A stretch of 64,000 bases of DNA from Hirudinaria manillensis. Taxonomy: Eukaryota > Annelida > Clitellata > Hirudinida > Hirudinidae. Of the stretch, positions 52,163 to 62,050 are shown piece by piece. A program made the translations under genes and the position numbers. Position 1 is the first letter of the stretch, and every line of letters begins with the position of its first letter. Below the pieces are notes generated by a model. It was given only the letters and a program-made list of their open reading frames with translations. It searched no databases and was not told the DNA's origin. Where the stretch lies: contig CM067535.1 in assembly GCA_034509925.1 (NCBI GenBank), positions 5,385,701 to 5,449,700 on the forward strand, given 5' to 3'.

Positions 52163-52760
52163 AGAGGGGTACTCAAATGGCGGCCCTCGGTCTAGCTCCG
52201 GACCGCGCAACGATCCGTCAGTGAAATGGTCCGCCAAGATATCGAAACAATGAATAAACTGCTTTTATTACTTATAAGTTCACTTCAAAATATGTGCATT
52301 TAAACAATCTGAACATCAAAAACTGTGCTTTGGATTATCCCTTTGTTCGTTAACTGGCTTTAAAGTATGTAAAAGCAGTTTCTCAGTAATTAACGTAGTT
52401 AAAAAGCGCCTGGAAGACATAGACATCGCTGGAATGTCGCAGATTTAGAAAAAAACTGGCAAGACAAAAATCATCTGTCATATTTCGCATTAAGTAAAAT
52501 ATACAGAAAAGTGTAATATCCAAAAGTTTATTTTGTAGAAATCCTTACGTTACAATGAATGTTATATCTGCTTAATTAAACAATGTATAATATCTGTTTA
52601 ATTTAAACAATGTGATAACAAATGCTTGCATTCATGGAACCGACCAATGTATACATTCTACAGTGATAAATGACAACAGCTACTTCTTTCTGAACCTGAC
52701 CCTCTCAGGCCAATCACAAACAAAACGTCGGCCCTTCATAAAATTTAATCGGATACCTGC
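52163..52760. mobile_element. Possible non-autonomous hAT-like DNA element
   Basis: The left end AGAGGGGTACTCAAATGGCG, followed by GCCCTCGG and CCGGACCGCG, resembles the ends of hAT family elements (CAGGGGT... with GGCCCGCGG). At the right, GTCGGCCCTTCATAAAATTT followed by GGATACCTG resembles the opposite hAT end. TCTCTACT lies directly left of it and TCTCTACC near the right end, a possible imperfect 8-base target duplication. There is no transposase frame inside. The limits are approximate. Confidence 0.35.
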
Positions 52761-52952
52761 TCAACTCTCTACCATATTGAATCTGACCTTCCGCGATTTT
52801 AATAGTTAGTTAGAAATATCGGTTTTCCATTGTGTTAATGTTATTTTTTCATATATATTTTAAAATAAGTAAAAAAATTATTTTTTGAAATTTATTAGCT
52901 TGACATTGACATTATATTAAATCAATTAATTATAATATTATCGATATAATAT

Positions 52953-53249
52953 TGTAGTAACCCGGGGTCCTCAAACTAATTATAAGGTCAGGTTTATTGA
53001 AAGTTGTCAGATGGCTTGGAAGATGTACAATGCTCGAATGTCTAAGTCTTGAAATCTGCTGTTTCTCTAACTCTCGCTCTACTTTCCGAGATAAATCCAT
53101 TTGTCAAGGTACATAACCAAAGAGTCTGAATAGCACCAATTAATTAATTCTCAAATTATATTGCCACTAAATTTAATTAATTATTAAATTAATTAATCGG
53201 CAATATAATTTTAATTATTCTTCAATTTATTGGATCTAGGGATCCAACA
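52953..53249 (-). mobile_element. Solo LTR, same family as 44350-44648, inverted
   Basis: A 297-base unit that on the minus strand starts TGTTGGATCCC and ends GGGTTACTACA. It matches the other copy over its full length with scattered differences. Flanking bases (ATAT left, CTAT right) give no exact target duplication. No internal region is attached, so it is an independent remnant insertion and not a mate of the other copy. Confidence 0.7.
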
Positions 53250-53559
53250 CTATATTGTAATATTGATCTAAGATTGATAGAATATGACAGTGTATCCGTA
53301 AGCATTCTGCCCAGCATCCATATTTGTTGTGCCATGCGATCCTCCAAGGAAAGGAATCACTGCCTTGAAGAGTACATGTAATTCAAGGAACTTAGAATGC
53401 TTTAGAGGAGCAAGTCGTTGAAATCTAAACTACGACCAGTAGCTGAAACGTAGAAATTTTTTATGATTTTAAATTATTTTTTTAAAACATAGGTTCCATT
53501 AAAATATCAAAACAAAATTTGCATGACTTGCAACTCTTGTATGGCCCGAGCTTTCCAGC

Positions 53560-54516
53560 AAGGACGGAGGATGCCTTTCCATAGCTCTTGGCATTTCATC
53601 TGGGATTCAAATTAACGGCAGCTATCCCGGACACCTCGGATATGGTATCTGGAGCGCCCCCCCAACGAATTTTTGATTTCCAAAATAAAAAATCATGATT
53701 TTGATTTAAAATCACTTACGAAGTGATTTTCCCCATCACTGTTCCCAACATGCTTGAATATATTTCACAGTTATTTATCTGAAAGAACTTTTAAATATAT
53801 GTTTTCGAATTGTAGTATGTCGCTATTAAAATCCTGAACTTTGTCATGGCATTCAAAATATTCCCGAGTTCTGTGGATAATTACGTACTAAAATTTAATA
53901 ACAAAATCAATAAATTCCATTGATTTTATTTTGGATCATTGCATTTCAAATTGGGTACATTTGACAATGATCATACTTACGTTTTATTCCTAAGGTAATG
54001 TGGTGCTTGGTACTGAACATTGTCTGCTGCATCATTGGAGTTCTCCAATTGGCCCTCGGTATTTCTGCTGCCAATCAGGACTTCAATGCCATGTGGTTGA
54101 GAAACATGAAGGACTCCAAAGACGAACAGGTAAAGAAAGTCTACAACGAAACCGCAGAATTTTACAAGGAATTCTTCCCAATGACCTACAGAATCGCTAA
54201 TTCCCCACACCTCGCTAAAGTTCAAATCAGTTCGAATAATCATTTTAGAAACCTGTACGATATTCCTTTAAAACTTGTTTCAGTATTTGCACAACGGAGT
54301 TGTGGCAGTCGATTCATTTTTGGCTGTCGCTGAATATGTTTTGGCCATAGCTGCTTCGAGCACTGGAAGAGTTGTTTTCTGTGAGTTTCAATTGATATGA
54401 AACAGTTTTGCACTGAAATATCAATTGGCTTTTTTTTAAACAAAATTATTTCATTTTAGTTGTGTGCCGATCTCGATGATGTGTCTGTGATTACTGATGT
54501 CAAGAAAATTTCCTGA
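53560..54516 (+). pseudogene. Tetraspan E: decayed copy of the tetraspan family
   Basis: Pieces of all five exons lie in order. Exon 1 is represented only from the middle of TM1 (about 53569-53652, GGATGCCTTTCC to GGTATCTGG) with small deletions, no ATG and no donor. A strongly diverged exon 2 is at about 53816-53872. Exon 3 at 53995-54219 is nearly identical to D but its donor region has lost bases (GTTCAAATC). Exon 4 starts at 54284 with a shortened TM4 and loses the CCP. Exon 5 at 54460-54516 is LCADLDDVSVITDVKKIS. The contrast between the pristine exon 3 and the eroded exons 1 and 2 suggests a conversion patch in a dead gene. AATAAA at 54586. A shorter product from exons 3-5 cannot be excluded, but the frame across the exon 4 donor does not hold. 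Confidence 0.8.
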
Positions 54517-57500
54517 GGAAATGAACGTAATGAAATTGAATGAAATCAACTGAATCTGAATTGTTTGTGTTATTTTGTTTGACTTAATAAATCAATACTA
54601 AGTCGAATTAATTATTCTGCATGACCAAATCATACTTTATTACCTAAAAATTATGACTTTTAAAATATGTATTTTAATGCCTGCAGATATCCTGATTCAA
54701 TTTGAGTTTCAAGGTGGAATCTCAGTTATTTATGGGACATGTGAATACATGTCTATCTTTGTTTTCATGGAGCATATTTCTAAATATTCCTGAATTTATA
54801 GTCTATTTATTGAATAAATAAAAATATTCCAAATTTACAAATTCAACATTTTGTAGTTTCCTTCACTTTCTCTAAATATCTAAAAAAAAAGGTATGTTAC
54901 CTATAAAAATATATAAAGTTAAATTATACCATCGCCATTGGTTTTGTACTACATTGGGAATTTTTATTAGATGTTCAAAACCACAGCATTTCGTTGGTTT
55001 GAATATCGGGTTTAACGAAGTATTATTCAAGTCTTTTATTTAAAAACTAGAGGTGCTCAGCCACTCGCTGCTGTGGCTCAATCTGATTAATTTTATAAGA
55101 AAGAAATTTTCTAATATGTTTCTTTTAACAATTTCACAATGCTTGAGGGTTACGATATTTTAAGCTTTTTCATGTCCAGGGCAAGATGGCAGGATTTTCT
55201 AAAAAAGCATATTTTTACATGATGTAGTTATGGCATATTGTATATGAAACCTATATAAAAAAAAACACTCCTAATCGAGCACTATGTTGTGTCAAAATTT
55301 CACAGCAATTGGTTAAGTACTTTCAGAGAACATTTACATGATACAAACACACATTGCATTTTTATTTATGTAGATAGATTGCAATTGTACATATCGTTCT
55401 AGTGGCAGATTAATTACTCAAATTGTCAAAAAAATATTTTTATATGTAATATGTTTAAATTTGGAATAAAGTCAGAAACATTATTTCAGTTATTTTTTAA
55501 ATAATGATTTAATAATTTATTTTTGAATTACCGACACAATAGAAAGTCTTTTTTTATATATATAAAAGTATCTAGAAAGAAATGCAAAATCATAAACTTT
55601 ATAAATATGCAAATAAATTTCAAATTAGACATTAAGCATTTAAAATATCGCAAGAAATAGTTTCCATGTTGGTAGATTTTACCCGAGTGAGGTTTTATTT
55701 GAATGATTTTAAATTCAAATAACAAGTAAAAATCAAGTGAAGTATATTTACACATGATTTGTCGGTTTTGTAACTCGCTTCTATATTATATTTTGGTAAT
55801 CACTTTAGAAGTCTAGAATATATATGATTATTTTTAAAGATTGGTTCGTTTAGTGACATTTAATTTCCTGAATGGGTGGGTACTACGCTGTAATATGGTG
55901 TGTGTATATTAGATATAACTTTGTTTTAATAATGATCATGTTGTATGCAGTACACCAACTCACTTTCAGCGTATTTAAGCTTTGAAACAAAACAATTTTA
56001 ATCAAACCGAAGTATTTGTCGCTTCGAGCCATTGGATTTATTTCCAAGTTCGTACATGACATGCCATCGAAAATTGTCCTTGAAATACAATCTCAGAGGT
56101 TAAATCGAGCCGCACTTGAATCGACTGCTCGACATTCTCGAACAATTTGTTTCACTTTGAAGTCCAAATCATCATTATTATCGTTATATTCGTCTTCTTA
56201 TTATTGTTATTAATAAACATTCTTAGACACTAATTATGTATCACGTGTAAAACTTAAAAACCTGGCCTATTTAATAGTAACTGTTAGGTCAGATGTCAAC
56301 AAACTATGAATGCTGTCAATCAGGTGTGCACATGTGTCACGTTGAGAGCTACAAACAATCCCTTGAGAGTCTTTTCGGATTTAATTTTAATTCGCAATGT
56401 CCTTTGTAAAGTTAAACGATTTTTTAAGACAAAAAACGGATTAACAACAACTAAATCGAATCTTAATAATAATAATTCATAATAATTTTCACCGTGAATA
56501 TATGTAAAAATATGATTTATGATTATGGCGAATCGTCAATGCAGCTCAGTCATTATTCATCAAAGTTTTTATATTATAAATATTTTTTAGTACCAAATAC
56601 TATAACTTTACAATTTCAAGGCCTAAAGTTTAACTTCTCGATTTCAAGCAGAATATAAATCAATATGGTGTTAATAAATGTTACTTAATATAATTATATT
56701 TGCAATAAACAAGTTCATATGATTTCGCGAGACCTTGTTAAATGATATTTTCTTACAGTTTGCAAACTTGTTTTAATAATTTCTTAACTCGCCTACCTAA
56801 CAACATAGAAATTGACTTAGTACCGTGCAGCTAATTAACCTTTATTTCAGGAAATGCTAAAACTTTTACCATAGGAATTTGCTTGGAATCGCAGATTCGC
56901 TTTCGATCTTCATCTATTTTACAGAACAATGGAATTGTTTGGAATGTTTGTAAATACTTATGCTTGGAATTGAAGCATACCACAGATGTCTCACTTTATC
57001 TCTCCTTAATGAAACTTAATGTTGATTGTCTCGCCTGTAAAACCTTTTCCTTGTTTCATGTAGTACAATTTGCTGACATGGAATCCATTGAATGTCAAAA
57101 GTTGGAGATAATAAAACTTACAATGATGTCTAATTTGGTTGTTTGCGAACATCATGGGTTTCTCCCTATGAATTTGGTGTCCAGTATATGCCAAACGCAT
57201 TAGGGGTTACTTTCATTTTATTGCCTGACTGTTTTGGTGTCTGCCACTTGAAGCTGGGCTGGTGGCCTATAGAAGCCGCTAGAGGCATGTTATCAATTCA
57301 AAGCATGTTAAATGTTACTGCGTTCTGAAGCATTTATTTATTTTTTGTTTTAATTAGGAAATTTAGGAACAATTAAAAAAAATAAAATTGTCCAGGACTG
57401 GTCACAAAGTTTGAATTCGACCATGTGCCCCAAAAACCCTTGGGGCGGAAATGAGAAGCATATCAATGGCACACATTTGCGTAGTAAAATATTTATAATT

Positions 57501-57951
57501 TGTATTACATTTGCAGAATATTTAACAAGATCTTAAATGGTCGTATTTCAAGAATTTATTGTACAAAGTAATGGTGAAGATAAAAAAAACTTGACCAGAC
57601 ATTTCACAATGAATAATCGGTTTGTTTCAACTCCATGCAATTAAAATGCGTCCAAAAAATAAATTATTTCTAGTTTCATTAATCACTTTGAAGATGTCTA
57701 TTTGTAACAAAACAATTTTCATTTTCATTTACTATGGACAAACGAATGTTATCTCGGAGAGGCAAAAATACATCGCAATTCAAACAATTCAATAAGATCA
57801 TTTGATAATTTGCTTTGAGGAGTGTTAGCTGTTGCATAGTACAAACCTATCAATTGATAACTTAATGGAAAATATTTCAATGGAACTCGAGTAAAGCCAT
57901 TCAAATTCCACTAGTTCTGGCCTGCCAAGTGCTGCTCGCATGCCGTGTTGG
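54517..57951. other. Spacer between tetraspan E and tetraspan F
   Basis: Contains a SINE/RTE-like remnant at about 55044-55380. A lone GTATTTAAG at 55970-55978 resembles the family TATA word without the other motifs or a gene behind it. No coding frame is supported; the frames at 56016-56213 and 56883-57328 have no domain or splice partner. Confidence 0.55.
55044..55380 (+). mobile_element. SINE or RTE-type non-LTR retrotransposon remnant
   Basis: It starts AAACTAGAGGTGCTCAGCCA with CTCGCTGCTGTGG. Its 3' part reads GTCAAAATTTCACAGCAATT, GGTTAAGTACTTTCAGAGA, then ATACAAACACACATT. That run of 'CAAATTTCA..GCAAT.GGT.AAGTA.TTT...ACAAACA' is typical, in my memory, of 3' ends of RTE-clade LINEs and the SINEs that borrow them in arthropods. 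No reverse transcriptase frame is present. A repeat-library comparison would settle it. Confidence 0.45.
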
Positions 57952-58007
57952 CTACGTGACAATGAAGACAATTGGGGCTCAATCTATTGTCCAAAGTCTA
58001 CTTAAAG
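57952..58007 (+). promoter_or_regulatory. Putative core promoter of tetraspan F
   Basis: CTACGTGAC at 57952-57960, GAAGACAATTG at 57964-57974 followed by GGGCTCA, and TACTTAAAG at 57999-58007. CAAGTGCT about 25 bases upstream is shared with C. A 5'UTR intron then runs from GTAAGT at 58085 to TTTCAG at 58220. Confidence 0.6.
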
Positions 58008-58230
58008 ATGGGGAAGAATGCTTTAAAAGTAGAGGTCAGTGCACAGAAGTCAGTCTACAGACTTACCGGTGTTTTATCGAACTAGTAAGTTTCTCGTATA
58101 TAACGAGCTTTATTTATGATATTTATGATTTATTTAAAGTTTGCCTCGTATGATTTTTTACTGGTTTTAAATATTTCCAATGATACGAATTTAAACTAAA
58201 AATCATATTAACTATTTCAGATAATTAAAA

Positions 58231-59364
58231 ATGCGTCTTTCAACTCTTTCACCAATTAAACTCTACGTCTTTGGAGGTCTCCTCATTTTCGGAGGACTCC
58301 TTTCCATCGCTCTTGGCATTTCGTCTGCGACTCCAATTAACGGCAGCTATCCTTACGGACACCTCGGATATGGTATCTGGGGAGGTCTCATCGTAAGTTT
58401 GATATTACAATTGGAAACGTTAATGTGAATATTCAAGAACTAAATTTCAAATTTTAGTACGTCATCGTCGGTATCCTTAACATTGTAGCCGGATGCAAAA
58501 AGAATCCAGAATTGGTAAGTAATTGGAAATCCATGTCTAAATTAAATTATAAAATCCTTAATTAAAAATAAACATTTATAGTGACTAATTAAGATATAAA
58601 ATTCGATATGGAATTTTGACCCGCTGGTTTAAACTTTGAAGGTCATGTGGTGCTTGGTACTGAACATTGTCTGCTGCATCATTGGAGTTCTCCAATTGGC
58701 CCTCGGTATTTCTGCTGCCAATCAGGACTTCAACGCCATGTGGTTGAGAAACATGAAGGTCTCGGAAGACGAACAGGTAAAGAAAGTCTATCACGAGACC
58801 GCAGAATTTTACAAGGAATTCTTCCCAATGACCTACAGAATCGCTGATTCCGAACACCTCGCTAAAGTGAGTTGAAATCAGTTCGAATACTCATCTTAGA
58901 AATCTGGTGCAATATTCCTTTAAAACTTGCTGCAGTATTTGCACAACGGAGTTGTGGCAGTCGATTCACTTTTGGCTGTCGCTGGTTTCATTGTGGCCAT
59001 CGTTGCCGCCATCGCCGCTTCAAGCTTAGGTAGAGCTGTCTGCTGCCCCGAGGTATGTTGTTTGTTTGGAAATCATTTGATTAGAGTAACGTCGAAAGGG
59101 TGGCACTTTTTAAATTCTTGACATTCATTTTCATTTATTGTTACGTATTTTCAGTTGTTGGTAGATGTGGACAGTGTTGCTGTTGTGTCTGCCGTCAAGA
59201 AAGACGTCACCCCTATGACTGGTTAATATTTCAAATAACTATCAAATAATTTTAAATAATGAAAATTAATAAAAACGTTAAAAATATTCTCGAGTGACCA
59301 ATTTTCATTTTTTCCAGTGGTTCAAGTGGTTCACGAGAACAACGGTTTCGAGGGACAGGCCTAA
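58231..59364 (+). CDS. Tetraspan F: four-pass membrane protein with extended tail (6 coding exons)
   Basis: Exons 58231-58392, 58458-58514, 58642-58866, 58936-59052, 59155-59221 and 59318-59364. The first four junctions are phase 0, the last phase 1; 224 residues. The last donor is ACTG/GTTAAT and the acceptor TTTTTCCAG; joining gives the tail KKDVTPMTVVQVVHENNGFEGQA. If that intron is retained, translation ends at TAA 59224-59226 after MTG, so two tails are possible. The first 20 codons (MRLSTLSPIKLYVFGGLLIF) differ from B, C and D, then the sequence becomes almost identical to them from about 58277 to about 59015, introns included. The loop-2 sequon NET is lost (HET). AATAAA at 59392 is about 30 bases past the exon 6 stop, which supports exon 6 being used. 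Confidence 0.85.
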
Positions 59365-62040
59365 GATATTTGAAGGATGTTTGAAACTGTCAATAAAAAT
59401 CTATTTATTCGATCGTCTGTTTTCATCGGTTGCTGTGCTTCTGTGCTTTTAGAAAAGCAGTTGTTATGCCAATGTTCAATCTTTTAACGAAATATATTTG
59501 GTCATTTTACCCGTTTATTTATGTTAGCTTTGGAAATGGAATGGAAAGGTTTTCCGAAACGAGCGCTTTGAGTTCGGTTCACTTGCTTAATTATCCAGTT
59601 ACATTTTTTTATGTGATAGAAGCGTACTTAACATTTTCAGTATTAGTGACGCCTACTAAAATAAATAAACATAAGTAGTTTGATAAAGTACTCATTTTAG
59701 ATGGGATCTGACATTCAAAGTGAAATTAATATAGGGTGACCGATACAAGGACACTGCTGACATAAAAGACTGGCCTTAAAAGATATTTTTATGTTTCAAT
59801 GGATATTTTAAAAAAAAAAAACCTGTACGAGTGGCTTTTAAGGATTCGCCAAATCATATTTTAGTACTTTCTTTTGAGTTTCTAATCAAATTTTTGTCAT
59901 TTCCGTCCATTTCATCACAGTAAAATCAACTTTGTTTTTAATATAAATATTTAGAGGTCATATTTGTAAAGCGAACTATGTTGACATATTCATTGACTAT
60001 TAGTCAAAAACAATAGAAGCACGAAATCGTAAAAATCCGCTTGGATTTTAAATTCTCCGTCAGGTGGCTCTCCTACATACATGTAAGATTTTAATAATAA
60101 GAATATGTTATTTAGAAATACATTAGTCTAGCGCAAGTGGGGCAACAGTTTACCTGTGATATCAAGAGCCAGAGAATCGGAATGCCTAGACTTTTGCTTC
60201 CATCATGTCGTTGACTTTAACATTTAAGTAACTGACATTGTGGCTTGAAACATGTTTATACATTTAATTGCAACTTGAACAATTATCACTTGTGATTGCA
60301 ATCACCCCCCAACAAATGGTTTTGCCAAACTAGTAAACATTCATTTTTCTTCTGAAAAAAGAAAGATCTTAAAATCCAAATTCATAATTTTATTTATAAT
60401 AATAAAAATACCGATCTTTCACAAAATCGCAAAGTCACATTCTTCATTGAAATTCTTGTTGGGTTTAAATCGCTGGCGTTCAGAAGTTGATTTAATGATG
60501 TTAGCAGGTTAGATAGTCAATGAATGGAGTTAGAAAGAATGTCTTACAGTGACGAAATGCAACCAAAAGTCAAATGTGGGAAAACGTGGCGAAGGGAGTT
60601 TTTGGGTGCAAGGTTATGCAATATCGATTATGCATTAACTTTATAACGAGGTTATCAGAAAATTCTGGTTTGTAGGTAAATTGTAAATATAATATCGTCA
60701 TTAAATTTATGATAATAAAAATTATTTTTGGAACCTTGCGCGACGTTACGATTTCAAAAGATTGAATTGAAGCTATTAATAAATCTTTCGTACGTACGTG
60801 CCTGAGAAGAGAGCTTTGTTTTCTTTTGTCCTAGAATTTGATTCCAAAGTTGCTTTTCATATTACACCTTATTTGTCATTTCTTGACGTAGTTAACTCGA
60901 ACGAGGCATGATTAGGTGAAGGTCTTTACTGATTAAAGAAACATTGTAAAGTTTGAATGCGTAATTGTCGTTAGCTAATATGAATTTATGTCGATGTAAA
61001 GCTACATGGCTTTGGTAATGATGCAAAATATTTGAATTATGCGAGTAAACAATGCTTGGTCTCAATTATTTCGAAGCAAAGAATTGCTCTGTGACGCCTA
61101 ATGTGGGTTTTAAAAGTCACAACGCGACTCTTGATTTAGAGCTCCTGTTTACAAAGTAGTCCATGGTAACAAGAAATGTATCGAGAAAGCAGGCAAATAT
61201 TGTCACATAGAAATGGCGTTTCCTGAAGATAATTTATCCACCTCTTAATAAAGTTAACTCAATTATAATTTAAGGAGACCAAAGTCTCCATAATAAACCA
61301 TTCCTTTTCGAATTTTTGAAAGAGCTATTTTGGACATATCTAATGAACCTGAAAACAAGGTCTCCCCATCTAACTTATTCCACAAGATATTCTACTCTTG
61401 TTTTTTGAAAACGTTGGTGTCTAGAGAATTAGATTTATATTCTTCCGATTTAGAGTGTCCCACCCAAATCATACAAAATACTATTAATGCATATCCGAGC
61501 TGATATGCAATGTGTATTTATGCATTGTACAAACCAATAAATCGTTTGTATTTTTAGTCTCCCATCACCTGCTCGATAATGGCGTGTTATTGTTGTAAAT
61601 TCATTAAAAAGTAAAAAAATACATCATGCGTGCGTTAAGATTAATACGACTTTCTTACAAAAACTTGATTACGGACACTCAAATTTGTTATTTATTTATT
61701 TATTTATTTAAATTTAAACCGTGACATATTTAATTAATAATAAAAGTAATGTTTATTAGAAATAGTTAAAATTTCGAATACAAATTTGGAATCGACCAAA
61801 CAATCTCAGAATAACTAGGATTATAGGAGCTTTAGGTGGTAATACATCGATTTGAGAAATATTACAGCAAGAGTTCGGCGTAGAAAGATTTGGATAATAT
61901 ATCATTTTCATGCCAATGTAACAATGTGCTTGCATGCTTCACTGACCTCTTTCTGTGGCCCCTTCTACAACAACAGGCTCTCTGTGTGCCTTTTAACGAC
62001 TTCAACCTATCTGATCAGCCACTTTTAGAATCTACGCGAT
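59365..62040. other. Spacer between tetraspan F and tetraspan G
   Basis: AT-rich, with the F poly(A) signal at 59392-59397 and a short TTAT run near 61689-61711. No supported gene or named repeat. The shared promoter module is not clearly present before G; only a CTTTTAACG word near 61989 faintly resembles the TATA-like word. Confidence 0.55.
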
Positions 62041-62050
62041 AATAACTGAG

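Larger units (their letters stand above)
51177..53559. other. Spacer between tetraspan D and tetraspan E
   Basis: Contains a probable poly(A) site of D (51464), a hAT-like element (52163-52760) and a solo LTR (52953-53249). The rest is AT-rich with no supported gene. Confidence 0.6.

Noticed and set aside
55970-55978. GTATTTAAG as a promoter of another tetraspan copy
   Set aside because: The other promoter words are missing and no exon follows within 2 kb.
42342-58857. Recurring antisense and out-of-frame ORFs across the tetraspan copies (about 66-99 codons, seen at B, C, D, E and F)
   Set aside because: They recur only because the DNA is duplicated. They overlap the exons in the wrong frame or strand, run through splice sites and have no independent signals.
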